Source: Nocardioidaceae bacterium (GTDB lineage: Bacteria > Actinomycetota > Actinomycetes > Propionibacteriales > Nocardioidaceae). From it: a stretch of DNA of 64,000 nt. Within the stretch, counting starts at the first letter, position 1; each line of letters starts with the position of its first letter. The position numbers and the translations under genes are program-made. Below the pieces are notes generated by a model. That model did no database searches. It was not told where the DNA came from and was given only the letters and a program-made list of their open reading frames with translations. Location: assembly GCA_009780515.1 (NCBI GenBank), contig WQZX01000007.1:1-64000 (forward strand), read 5' to 3'. Shown piece after piece: positions 25,356 through 36,236 of the stretch.

Positions 25356-27587
25356 TCAGCGCGGATGCGTCAATCGCTCCCTGATCGCGTGGGCGGCCGA
25401 CGCCGCGCGCGTCTCCGAGAGCGCCCCGGCGGCCGCCTCCTGCACGTAGAACACGTCGACCGCCTGCGGCCCCAGCGTCGACACGTGGGCGGAGCGCACG
25501 GAGATGCCCAGTTCGGCCAGCGCGGCGCACGCCAGGTGGACCACACCCAGCTGGTCGTCGGTCCGCACCTCGATCACCGTCGCCTGCTCGCTCGCCTCCG
25601 GCCGTACGACGACGATGGGCGCCAACCCTCCCTCGCGGACCTCGCGCGGCCCCAGTCGTCCCGCCGGGTCGACCCGGCCGGCGACGATGTTGTCGAAGCG
25701 GTCGCGCAGCCCCCCGGGGTCGAGCAGCGGGTCCGCGACGTCCCACACGGAGACGGCGTACTCGCCCTGGTTCCAGACCCGAGCGGCCCGAACGCGCACG
25801 CGGCCGAGCGCGAACACCGCGGCGACGTCGGCGAGCAGCCCGACCCGGTCGGGGGTGACCAGGGTGACGCGGGCCCCGTCGCCGGCGGCCTCGACCTCCA
25901 CCGAGAGCCCGCCGGCGCGAGCGAGCTCGGGGACCTCGATCTCCTCGAAGGCCATCGGAGGTGGCACGCTCCCCCGCTCCAGCGTGGCCGACGCCCGCCG
26001 GGCGAGGTCCTGGACGAGCCCCGCGCGCCAGGAGGTCCATGCCTGCGCCGAGGTGGCCTTGGCGTCGGCCTCGGTGAGCGCGACCAGCAGCCCGACCGCC
26101 TCGGCCGACCCGAGGTGCTCGACGACCGCCTCGACCGAGGCCGGGTCCTCGGGATCGCGGGTGGTGGCGACCTGCGCGAGCAGGAGGTGCCAGCGCACCA
26201 GCTTCTCGATCAGGGCGACCTCGGTCTCCGCGAAGCCCATCCGGGTGGCGATCCCACGGGCGATGGGAGCGCCGGCGATGCTGTGCTCCGCCACGCCGCC
26301 CTTGCCGATGTCGTGGAGCAGTGCGGCGACCAGCAGCACGTCGGGTCGCGAGACGCCGCGGATCAGCGCGGACGCCTCGATGCAGGTCTCCACGACGTGC
26401 CGGTCGACGGTGAAGCGGTGGATGATCGACGCGTGCGGGAGCAGCCTGATCCGCTCCCACTCCGGCAGGAGCGCCGCGAGCGCGCCCGTCTCGTCGAGCG
26501 TCTCCCACACCGACAGCAGGCCGCGACCGGTGCTGAGCATGCGGACGAGCTCCTGGCGCGCCTCGGCCGGCCACGGATCCGCCAGCGGCGCCGACTCGGC
26601 CGCGAGCCGGGCGGCGGTCGGCGGGGCGAGGACGGCGTCGCGAGCAGCCGCCTCCGCGGCGGCACGGAGCAGCAGGACCGGGTCGCGCGAGGGATCGGCG
26701 CCGGGGGCGAGCACCACCTCGCCACGCGACAGCGCCACGCCCGGCGCGATCGGGTCCAGCTCGGGTCGGCGCCGTCGTCCGGCCCGGCCGCGCTGCAGCA
26801 CGTCGTCGGTACGCCGCCACGCGAGCCGCGAGAGATGGGTGATCCGGCGCCCCAGCTCGCGGACGTGGCGCTGCACGGCGGCCTCGTCGTCCAGGCCGAG
26901 CGCCGCGGCGAGCCCGGGCCAGTACTCCGGCAAGACCCGGTCGGTGCCGCGACCGGCGACCTCGTGGAGCGCGTCGCGCACGTCGAGCATCTGGCCGCGG
27001 CACCGCTCCAGGTCGGCCGCGGGCACGTCGACCAGCCAGCTCGCGGTGAGGCTCTTCAGGACCGTCGCGTCCCGGAGACCACCCTCGGCCTCCTTCAGGT
27101 CCGGCACCGACAGGTCGGCCAGCTCGCCCACCCGCCCGTGCCGCTGGCGGACCAGCTCACGCAGGTCCGGCAGCCGCCCGCGCGCGTGCCGTCGCCAGTC
27201 GGCCAGCAGCGTCGCCCGCAGGCGCAGCGTCAGGTTCGGGTCGCCGGACACGTGGCGGACGTCGAGCAGCCCGGATGCCACCCGCGGGTCCTGCGCGGCC
27301 GCCTCCACCATCTCGGGCAGGACGCGCACGGAGTGGTCGATCTGCTGGCCGGAGTCCCACAGCGGGTACCAGATCGTCGAGCCGAGCTCGCCGAACGTCT
27401 CCCGGTCGACGTCGGCGTCGCCGACGAGGACCACGTCGAGGTCGGAGTACGGCGCCAGCTCGCCCCTGCCGTAGCCCCCGACCGCCACCAGCGCGATGCC
27501 CGCGTCCGGGCCGCCGGCGCCCTCGTAGGCGCCGGCACAGAGCCGGTCGGCGCGCTCGGCGCGCAGCTGGCGGTCGGCCGCGGTCAT
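25356..27587 (-). CDS. glnD: PII nucleotidyltransferase GlnD
   Basis: 743 residues. The nucleotidyltransferase motif GGYGRGELAPYSDLDVVLV (GG...DxD) lies near 36-55. The HD hydrolase motif is LLHDIGKGG in the middle, and two C-terminal ACT domains contain TPDRVGLLADVAAVFALGRV and TDDQLGVVHLACAALAELGISV. The enzyme senses glutamine and modifies the T-loop Tyr of PII (uridylylation in enterics, adenylylation in the actinobacteria studied). ATG 27587 overlaps the amt stop (ATGA), so the amtB-glnK-amtB2-glnD block is translationally coupled at both ends. Confidence 0.94.
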   Translation of the reverse strand: MTAADRQLRAERADRLCAGAYEGAGGPDAGIALVAVGGYGRGELAPYSDLDVVLVGDADVDRETFGELGSTIWYPLWDSGQQIDHSVRVLPEMVEAAAQDPRVASGLLDVRHVSGDPNLTLRLRATLLADWRRHARGRLPDLRELVRQRHGRVGELADLSVPDLKEAEGGLRDATVLKSLTASWLVDVPAADLERCRGQMLDVRDALHEVAGRGTDRVLPEYWPGLAAALGLDDEAAVQRHVRELGRRITHLSRLAWRRTDDVLQRGRAGRRRRPELDPIAPGVALSRGEVVLAPGADPSRDPVLLLRAAAEAAARDAVLAPPTAARLAAESAPLADPWPAEARQELVRMLSTGRGLLSVWETLDETGALAALLPEWERIRLLPHASIIHRFTVDRHVVETCIEASALIRGVSRPDVLLVAALLHDIGKGGVAEHSIAGAPIARGIATRMGFAETEVALIEKLVRWHLLLAQVATTRDPEDPASVEAVVEHLGSAEAVGLLVALTEADAKATSAQAWTSWRAGLVQDLARRASATLERGSVPPPMAFEEIEVPELARAGGLSVEVEAAGDGARVTLVTPDRVGLLADVAAVFALGRVRVRAARVWNQGEYAVSVWDVADPLLDPGGLRDRFDNIVAGRVDPAGRLGPREVREGGLAPIVVVRPEASEQATVIEVRTDDQLGVVHLACAALAELGISVRSAHVSTLGPQAVDVFYVQEAAAGALSETRAASAAHAIRERLTHPR

Positions 27588-28933
27588 CGGCCGAGACCGC
27601 TCCCGCCACCGCCGAAGTGCGGCCGGGCCCCCGCCACGTGCAGGTCGTACGCCGACTCCGCGTGGATCACCAGGTCGAGCCCGGTGACCTCGTGCTCGCC
27701 GTCGATGCGGAAGCCGATCGTCCTCTGCAGCAGCCAGACCAGCAGGCCGGTCACCACGAACGAGTAGAGCAGCGTGACGCCCGCGGCCAGCAGCTGCTTG
27801 CCCAGCTGGTCGATGCCGCCGCCGTAGAACAGCCCCGAGACGCCGGCCACGGGCGAGGCCGCGAACAGGCCGATCAGGATGGTGCCGACCAGGCCGCCGA
27901 CGAGGTGGACGCCCACGACGTCGAGCGAGTCGTCGTACCCGAAGCGGTACTTGAGGCCGACGGCCGCCGCGCAGGCCGCGCCGGCGACCGCGCCGATCGC
28001 CATCGCGCCGACGGGGGTGACCGAGCCGCAGGAGGGCGTGATCGCGACCAGGCCGGCCACCGCGCCGGAGGCCGCGCCGAAGGAGGTCGCGTGGCCGTCG
28101 CGCCAGCGCTCGATCCCGAGCCAGGTCAGCAGGCCGGTGCAGCCGGAGAGCAGCGTGTTGACGAACACGACGGCCGCCGTGCCGTTCGCGGCGAGCGCCG
28201 AGCCGGAGTTGAAGCCGAACCAGCCGAACCACAGCAGGCCCGCGCCGATCATGACCAGGGTCAGGTTGTGCGGCTTCATCGGGTCGCGGCCGAAGCCGAC
28301 CCGGCGGCCGAGGATCAGGGCAGCGGCCAGACCGGCGGCCCCCGAGTTGATCTCGACGGCGGTGCCGCCGGCGAAGTCGAGGGCGCCGATCCTGTCGACC
28401 AGCCAACCGCCGGCACGACCGGGGCTGGCGAGGTCGAAGACCCAGTGGGCGACCGGCGCGTAGACCACCACGGTCCAGATGGCGCAGAAGATCAGCCAGG
28501 TCCCGAACCGCGCCCGGTCGGCGATCGCGCCCGCGATCAGCGCGACCGTGACCACGGCGAAGAGGCCCTCGAAGGCCGCGAACAGGATCCGCGGGTACGG
28601 CAGCGGCATCCCCGAGGCGCCCGACGCCACCGACGCCACCGACTTGCCTGCGTGGATCGGCTCGATCATGCCGCGCAGGCCGAGGAACTGCCACGGATCA
28701 CCGATGAGGCCGCCGCCGATGTCCCTGCCGAACGCCAGCGAGTAGCCGACCACCACCCAGACCACCGAGACGACGGCGAGGGCCCCGAAGACCATCATCA
28801 TCATGTTGAGGACGCTCTTGGCCCGCACCATGCCGCCGTAGAAGAAGGCCAGCCCGGGGACCATCACCAGCACCATGGCGCTGGCGGCCAGCATCCACGC
28901 CGTGTCGCCGGCAGCGATCCCAGGACTCGTCAT
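27584..28933 (-). CDS. amtB: Ammonium transporter (second copy, downstream of glnK)
   Basis: 449 residues with 11 predicted helices. The signature segments are [18 protein letters not shown], the pore-His strands TAVEINSG and VGVHLVGG, and [26 protein letters not shown]. In the first pore-His strand (GTAVEINSG) the usual His is Glu, whereas copy 1 has [10 protein letters not shown] His/Glu-modified pore is known in some fungal Mep proteins and could alter transport or sensing. ATG 28933 is chosen over TTG 28939. A long hairpin and GlnR-like site precede it. Confidence 0.93.
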   Translation of the reverse strand: MTSPGIAAGDTAWMLAASAMVLVMVPGLAFFYGGMVRAKSVLNMMMMVFGALAVVSVVWVVVGYSLAFGRDIGGGLIGDPWQFLGLRGMIEPIHAGKSVASVASGASGMPLPYPRILFAAFEGLFAVVTVALIAGAIADRARFGTWLIFCAIWTVVVYAPVAHWVFDLASPGRAGGWLVDRIGALDFAGGTAVEINSGAAGLAAALILGRRVGFGRDPMKPHNLTLVMIGAGLLWFGWFGFNSGSALAANGTAAVVFVNTLLSGCTGLLTWLGIERWRDGHATSFGAASGAVAGLVAITPSCGSVTPVGAMAIGAVAGAACAAAVGLKYRFGYDDSLDVVGVHLVGGLVGTILIGLFAASPVAGVSGLFYGGGIDQLGKQLLAAGVTLLYSFVVTGLLVWLLQRTIGFRIDGEHEVTGLDLVIHAESAYDLHVAGARPHFGGGGSGLGR

Positions 28934-28940
28934 GCGCAAA

Positions 28941-28986
28941 CCCTGTGCGAGCCCTGTTACGGACGTGTAACGGGGCTCGCACAGGG
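28941..28986 (-). terminator. Long hairpin between glnK and second amtB
   Basis: CCCTGTGCGAGCCC (28941-28954) pairs perfectly with 28973-28986. The stem continues inwards over one T-G position into GTTAC/GTAAC, giving ~20 paired positions with a 6-base loop. It starts 21 bases after the glnK stop and ends 7 bases before the ATG of the second amtB. It may attenuate amtB2-glnD relative to amtB1-glnK. Confidence 0.65.
28956..28971. promoter_or_regulatory. GlnR-box-like GTTAC-N6-GTAAC
   Basis: GTTAC GGACGT GTAAC matches the actinobacterial GlnR half-site pattern GTNAC-N6-GNAAC. It lies 23 bases upstream of the second amtB start, inside the hairpin. The context (amt/glnK/glnD) is the classic GlnR regulon. 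Base-pairing of the hairpin could also explain it. Confidence 0.45.
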
Positions 28987-29006
28987 ATGTTAGGAAACGG
29001 CTCCGC

Positions 29007-31965
<2,959 letters not shown>

Positions 31966-31989
31966 GGCGCCATCCTCCCAGCACCGGGC

Positions 31990-32739
31990 TCAGGCCGACG
32001 AGTCGTCCCGCCCGTCCCGCTCGCTCCACCACCGGTAGGTGAGCAGCTCGCTGGGCCGGGTGATGACCCAGGCGTCGCGCGCGGCCATGAACTGCGACTT
32101 CTTGCGACGCCGCTTGAAGTGGATGGTCTGCGGCGCGACGAGGTGGCGGTAGCCCGCGACCAGCGTCTCGAGGTTCCAGTGCCAGTCCTCGTAGGCGTAG
32201 CCGTCGGCGACGGCCCGGTCGGCGTACGGGTGGTCGGCATGGGCCGACCGCGGCGCCATGCAGAGCGCGTCCCAAGGGTTCGCGATCCGGGCGAAGGCCG
32301 GGTCGAACTCCGGGTCGTCCTGGTCGGCGAGGAAGTAGAGGTTGTGCTGGTGACCGAAGAACCAGTTGACCTCGGGGTGCGCGATGACCCGGCCCGGGTC
32401 GCGGCCGCAGACGTCGAACGCGTCGACGAGCCAGTTCTCGGTCCAGAGGTCGTCGCCGTCGAGGAACGCGAGGTAGTCGGAGTCGGTCACCGACACGGCG
32501 TGGTTGCGGACATGGCCCTGGTCGGCGAACGACACCCGCTCCACCCGTACGCCGGCCGGCACGTCCTCGAACGCCGCGACCGTCTCGTCGTCGGGGTTGT
32601 CCAGCACGGCCAGCACCTCGACGGTCAGGCCGGCGGCCCGCGCCTGCGCGACGGCCTCCTGCAGGCTGCGCATCGAGACCTTCGCCAGGTCGCCCTCGTT
32701 GTGCGCCGTGATCACGGCGGCGATGTCGGCGCGGCTCAC
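31990..32739 (-). CDS. Family 2 glycosyltransferase (paralogue of 39202-39945)
   Basis: 249 residues. The GT-A start is IAAVITAHNEGDLAKVSMRSLQ, the acceptor/nucleotide region VLDNPDDET, and the DxD-type motif FLDGDDLW near 93-100. The motifs HPEVNWFF, ALCMAPRSAH and IHFKRRRKKSQF are shared almost one for one with the GT2 at 39202-39945. It likely adds a sugar to a surface glycan in the cytoplasm. GTG 32739 overlaps the preceding gene's stop (GTGA). Donor and acceptor are unknown. Confidence 0.85.
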   Translation of the reverse strand: MSRADIAAVITAHNEGDLAKVSMRSLQEAVAQARAAGLTVEVLAVLDNPDDETVAAFEDVPAGVRVERVSFADQGHVRNHAVSVTDSDYLAFLDGDDLWTENWLVDAFDVCGRDPGRVIAHPEVNWFFGHQHNLYFLADQDDPEFDPAFARIANPWDALCMAPRSAHADHPYADRAVADGYAYEDWHWNLETLVAGYRHLVAPQTIHFKRRRKKSQFMAARDAWVITRPSELLTYRWWSERDGRDDSSA

Positions 32740-33878
32740 TGCTCGTCCCTCACCCTCTGGACCTCGACCATCGCGTCGAGGTCCAGCGCGCGGCCCTCGA
32801 GCCGCCCGGCCACGGTCATCTCGGTCCGCAGCGCCCTGCCGTGCCGTGCGAGCACGCGCGTGCCGAGCACGTTGTCGACGGCGACGGCGTGCGCGGGCGC
32901 GAGGCCGCGCAGCACGTCCAGGGCGACCCGCAGCCGCTGGCGGCGGTCGAGCCGGGTCAGCCGCGGACGCAGGTCGGCGGTCACGATCCCCTCCGGCGGC
33001 CGGGACCGGGGCCCCGTGGTGACGGCGACCACCGTCGTCGCGCCGGCGGACCGCAGCTCCTCGACCACCCGCAGCGCGTCGTCGTGGGGTCCGTCGTCGG
33101 GGAAGTAGACGACCGCGTCCGCGCGATCGACGGGCAGCGACCGTCGTACGTCCTCGGCGGCGGTGGCGGTCACGACGTTCGGGTGGAGGTGCGGCAGCCA
33201 CGCGACCCAGCGGCCCGGGCCCTCGTCCATGATCTCCGGCTCGATCGCGGCCGCCTTGGCGACCAGCGCGACCACGCGGGGGTCGTCGAGCGAGTCGAGC
33301 CGCTCGCGGCCCTTCGCCACCCCCTCCTCGAGCCAGGAGGTACGGCGCAGGTCGTAGCGCTCGGCGTGGTTCAGCATCCCGGTCATCAGCACGGGGTCGT
33401 GCCGCTCGCGGGCGCGCATCGCCTCGTTGTCGCCGTAGTTGGGCGCGAAGGGGCCGGCGTCGCGGCCCTTGCGGTAGCAGCCCTCGCGCAGGAAGTGCTC
33501 GAAGCCCCACTCGCCCGCCCGCGCGCCGGTGTCGGCGGCTGCGTACCACTGCTCGTCGAACAGCGGCGTCGGTACGACGCGGTGGTCCCAGCCGACCTCC
33601 AGCCAGTGCTCGAACGGGTCGCCGGTGACCTCCAGACCCGCCTCCTGCGCACGCGAGAGGTAGCAGTCGGGCTGGAAGAGTGCGCTGACCCGCGCGCCGG
33701 CCGCCTGTCCGACCGCGGCGAAGTGCTCGACGGTCCCGTCGACGTCCAGCGTCTCGGGCGCCTCGAAGCCGGCGACGCCGGCCTGGGCCAGGTAGAAGGC
33801 GGGGTGCGTGACCATGCGCACGCGGTCGGTCCGCTGCCGCTTGGCGCGGCGGAGCCCACCGGAGCCGAACCAGCCCAT
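32736..33878 (-). CDS. Glycan-cluster protein with repeated H-x-x-x-G modules
   Basis: 380 residues, not assigned to a known enzyme. The first ~150 residues hold about three copies of a loose module (Y-L/W-Y ... dPfeHwLevGw...P...F; e.g. PDCYLSRAQEAGLEVTGDPF and FDEQWYAAAD) common in polysaccharide-associated proteins. The AKAAAIEPEI stretch and following region resemble residues of the GT4 at 39942-41807, but the GT4 catalytic half is missing. It may be a shortened relative acting with its coupled GT2. ATG 33878 follows GAGG. Confidence 0.6.
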   Translation of the reverse strand: MGWFGSGGLRRAKRQRTDRVRMVTHPAFYLAQAGVAGFEAPETLDVDGTVEHFAAVGQAAGARVSALFQPDCYLSRAQEAGLEVTGDPFEHWLEVGWDHRVVPTPLFDEQWYAAADTGARAGEWGFEHFLREGCYRKGRDAGPFAPNYGDNEAMRARERHDPVLMTGMLNHAERYDLRRTSWLEEGVAKGRERLDSLDDPRVVALVAKAAAIEPEIMDEGPGRWVAWLPHLHPNVVTATAAEDVRRSLPVDRADAVVYFPDDGPHDDALRVVEELRSAGATTVVAVTTGPRSRPPEGIVTADLRPRLTRLDRRQRLRVALDVLRGLAPAHAVAVDNVLGTRVLARHGRALRTEMTVAGRLEGRALDLDAMVEVQRVRDEQ

Positions 33879-33964
33879 GAAGCCTCGAGAGTCCCTTCGG
33901 TCGGCAGAGTGCACGCCAGTGCGACGTTCCGACGACGATTCGCGGCCCGTGCGGGGCCCGATGC

Positions 33965-33970
33965 TAGCAT
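33965..33970 (+). promoter_or_regulatory. Candidate -10 box TAGCAT for the APS reductase-SqdB fusion gene
   Basis: TAGCAT lies 48 bases before the TTG start, in the 140-base divergent gap. GGGGG at 34006-34010 is the only visible Shine-Dalgarno candidate. Assignment is by pattern only. Confidence 0.35.
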
Positions 33971-34018
33971 CGGTGGACCCGTTCTCCTGTTCGATCTCTC
34001 TCCCCCGGGGGTTCCCTC

Positions 34019-36142
34019 TTGGACTACAGCGATGCGCTGAGCGACACGCTTGCGCTCCTGCAGGAGATCGAACGCGACTGGAGCCCCGCCACGCTGGCGA
34101 ACGCCTTCGGTCCCGAGGCGATGGTGATGACCGACCTGATCGCTCGTCACGGTCTCGACATCGAGATATTCAGCCTCGACACCGGCCGCCTCCCCGAGGA
34201 GACGCACGCGCTGGCCCACAGCGTGCACCGGCGCTACGGCCCGGTCATCACGATGGTCAGCCCCGACGCCGCGGAGGTGTCGGAGTTCGTCCGCGAGAAC
34301 GGCCAGAACGCCTTCTACGGCAGCGTCGAGATGCGCGAGGCGTGCTGCGGCGTGCGCAAGGTCAAGCCGCTGTCCCGCCAGCTCGAGGGCAAGCGGGCCT
34401 GGATCGCCGGCCTTCGCCGCGAGCAGTCCGCGACGCGCCGCGACCTGCCGGTCTCCGCCTGGGACGAGTCGCACGGCCTGCAGAAGTTCAACCCGATGCT
34501 CGACTGGACCAAGGAGCAGGTCTGGTCCTACATCAAGGACCACCGCGTCCCGGTCAACGCGCTCCACTCCAAGGGCTACACCAGCATCGGCTGCGCACCG
34601 TGCACCCGGGCCATCTCGGCGGGTGAGGACGAGCGCGCGGGCCGCTGGTGGTGGGAGGTCGACACCGTCAAGGAGTGCGGCATCCACATCAACCCGCTGA
34701 CCGGCAAGTTCGAGCGCACCAGCTCCGGCGCCACGCCGGAGATCCACACCGGCGACTCGCCGGGCCACGTGGGCGACAATACCGACGCGTCCGCCACCAC
34801 GGCGGCGCCGTCGTCGACGACCGAGTCGGCGACCCGGAACTCGGAGGCGTCACCGACGACGCCACCGGTTACGACGACCCCGGCGCAGCCCCATGTTGCG
34901 CCTGCCACCGAACCGAAGAACGAAGGGAAGGCAATGCGGGCACTGATCCTCGGAGGGGACGGCTTCTGCGGATGGCCGACCGCGTTGCACCTGTCTGCGC
35001 AGGGCTACGAGGTCGCGATCGTGGACAACCTCTCGCGTCGCAACATCGACAACGAGCTCGAGGTCTCCTCGCTCACCCCGATCCGCCCGATGGGCGAGCG
35101 GCTGCGTGCGTGGAAGGAGGTCTCCGGCAAGGACATCGCGTTCTACAACTTCGACGTCGCCGAGAACTACCACCGGCTGCTGACCCTCATCAACGACTTC
35201 AAGCCCGACGCCGTCGTGCACTTCGCCGAGCAGCGGGCGGCTCCGTACTCCATGAAGTCGAGCTTCCACAAGCGCTACACGGTGACCAACAACCTCAACG
35301 CCACCAACAACGTCCTCGCGGCCGTGGTGGAGTCGGGCCAGGACATCCACGTGGTGCACCTCGGCACGATGGGCGTCTACGGCTACGGCACCGCCGGCAT
35401 GCAGATCCCCGAGGGCTACCTCAAGGTCAAGGTCGACACCGGCGACAACGGCGTGGTCGAGCAGGAGATCCTGTACCCCGCCAACCCGGGCTCGATCTAC
35501 CACATGACCAAGACGCAGGACCAGCTCCTGCTCGCCTACTACGCCAAGAACGACCAGGTCCGGGCGACCGACCTGCACCAGGGCATCGTCTGGGGCACCC
35601 AGACGAAGGAGACGAAGCAGGACGAGCGCCTCATCAACCGGTTCGACTACGACGGCGACTACGGCACCGTCCTCAACCGCTTCCTGATGCAGGCCGCGAT
35701 CAACTACCCGCTGACCGTGCACGGCACCGGTGGTCAGACCCGCGCGTTCATCCACGTGCAGGACACCGTGAAGTGCATCCAGATCGCCATCGAGAACCCG
35801 CCCGCCAAGGGCGACCGCGTCTCGGTCCTCAACCAGATGACCGAGACCTACCGGGTCCGCGACCTGGCGAAGATGATCTCCGACCGCACCGGCGTGGAGG
35901 TCAAGAACCTCCCCAACCCGCGCAACGAGGCCGACGAGAACGAGCTGCACGTCGCCAACGACCGCTTCCTGCACCTCGGTCTCGACCCCATCACCCTCTC
36001 CGAGGGCCTGATGGAGGAGGTCACCGAGATCACCAAGAAGTACGCCGCCCGCTGCGACCTCTCCAAGATCCCCGCCCTCTCGGCGTGGAACAAGGAGCAC
36101 CGGCACGAGGCGCCGCCGGTCCCCGAGGGCACCAGGCTCTGA
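34019..36142 (+). CDS. Fusion: APS reductase (CysH-like) - UDP-sulfoquinovose synthase-like (SqdB/SQD1) protein
   Basis: 707 residues in one uninterrupted frame, TTG start. Residues 1-~232 are an assimilatory APS reductase: SLDTGRLPEET, the iron-sulfur Cys pairs C109/C110 (CCGVRKVKPL) and C192/C195 (IGCAPCT), and nucleophile C220 (KECGIH). A Ser/Thr/Pro linker spans ~233-304. Residues 306-707 are an SDR like SQD1: GGDGFCGWP (312-320), FAEQRAAPYSM, GTMGVYG with T450, and Y494-x3-K498. Known chemistry: APS reductase yields sulfite; SQD1 adds sulfite to UDP-glucose. I infer sulfite channelling. ATG 34934 with its own RBS could give the second domain alone. Confidence 0.88.
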   Translation: MDYSDALSDTLALLQEIERDWSPATLANAFGPEAMVMTDLIARHGLDIEIFSLDTGRLPEETHALAHSVHRRYGPVITMVSPDAAEVSEFVRENGQNAFYGSVEMREACCGVRKVKPLSRQLEGKRAWIAGLRREQSATRRDLPVSAWDESHGLQKFNPMLDWTKEQVWSYIKDHRVPVNALHSKGYTSIGCAPCTRAISAGEDERAGRWWWEVDTVKECGIHINPLTGKFERTSSGATPEIHTGDSPGHVGDNTDASATTAAPSSTTESATRNSEASPTTPPVTTTPAQPHVAPATEPKNEGKAMRALILGGDGFCGWPTALHLSAQGYEVAIVDNLSRRNIDNELEVSSLTPIRPMGERLRAWKEVSGKDIAFYNFDVAENYHRLLTLINDFKPDAVVHFAEQRAAPYSMKSSFHKRYTVTNNLNATNNVLAAVVESGQDIHVVHLGTMGVYGYGTAGMQIPEGYLKVKVDTGDNGVVEQEILYPANPGSIYHMTKTQDQLLLAYYAKNDQVRATDLHQGIVWGTQTKETKQDERLINRFDYDGDYGTVLNRFLMQAAINYPLTVHGTGGQTRAFIHVQDTVKCIQIAIENPPAKGDRVSVLNQMTETYRVRDLAKMISDRTGVEVKNLPNPRNEADENELHVANDRFLHLGLDPITLSEGLMEEVTEITKKYAARCDLSKIPALSAWNKEHRHEAPPVPEGTRL
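34922..34936 (+). promoter_or_regulatory. Internal ribosome-binding site and ATG inside the fusion gene
   Basis: GAAGGGAAGG-CA-ATG in frame at the start of the SqdB-like domain. The stretch GAACGAAGGGAAG-N-CAATGCGG is identical except at N to the RBS/start of the stand-alone sqdB at 60234 (21 of 22 bases). It therefore looks like a former 5' untranslated region now read as linker codons, possibly still initiating. Confidence 0.7.
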
Positions 36143-36157
36143 CCTGCCTCACACGAC

Positions 36158-36195
36158 ACGAGGGGCCCCGATCCGCACGGATCGGGGCCCCTCGT
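36158..36195. terminator. Bidirectional hairpin terminator after the fusion gene
   Basis: A 17-base perfect stem, ACGAGGGGCCCCGATCC (36158-36174) and its complement (36179-36195), with loop GCAC. It sits between the convergent fusion gene (stop 36142) and the sulfotransferase-like gene (stop 36237). No U tract. Confidence 0.85.
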
Positions 36196-36236
36196 CATTG
36201 CCGTGGTTGTCGTCGCCGGCCGGCGACCGCCTCGGC

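Noticed and set aside
34019..34933. cysH as a separate gene ending before the SqdB-like domain
   Set aside because: No stop codon occurs in frame between the two domains, and the linker keeps G/C third-position bias through most of its length. The internal start is noted as an additional possibility instead.
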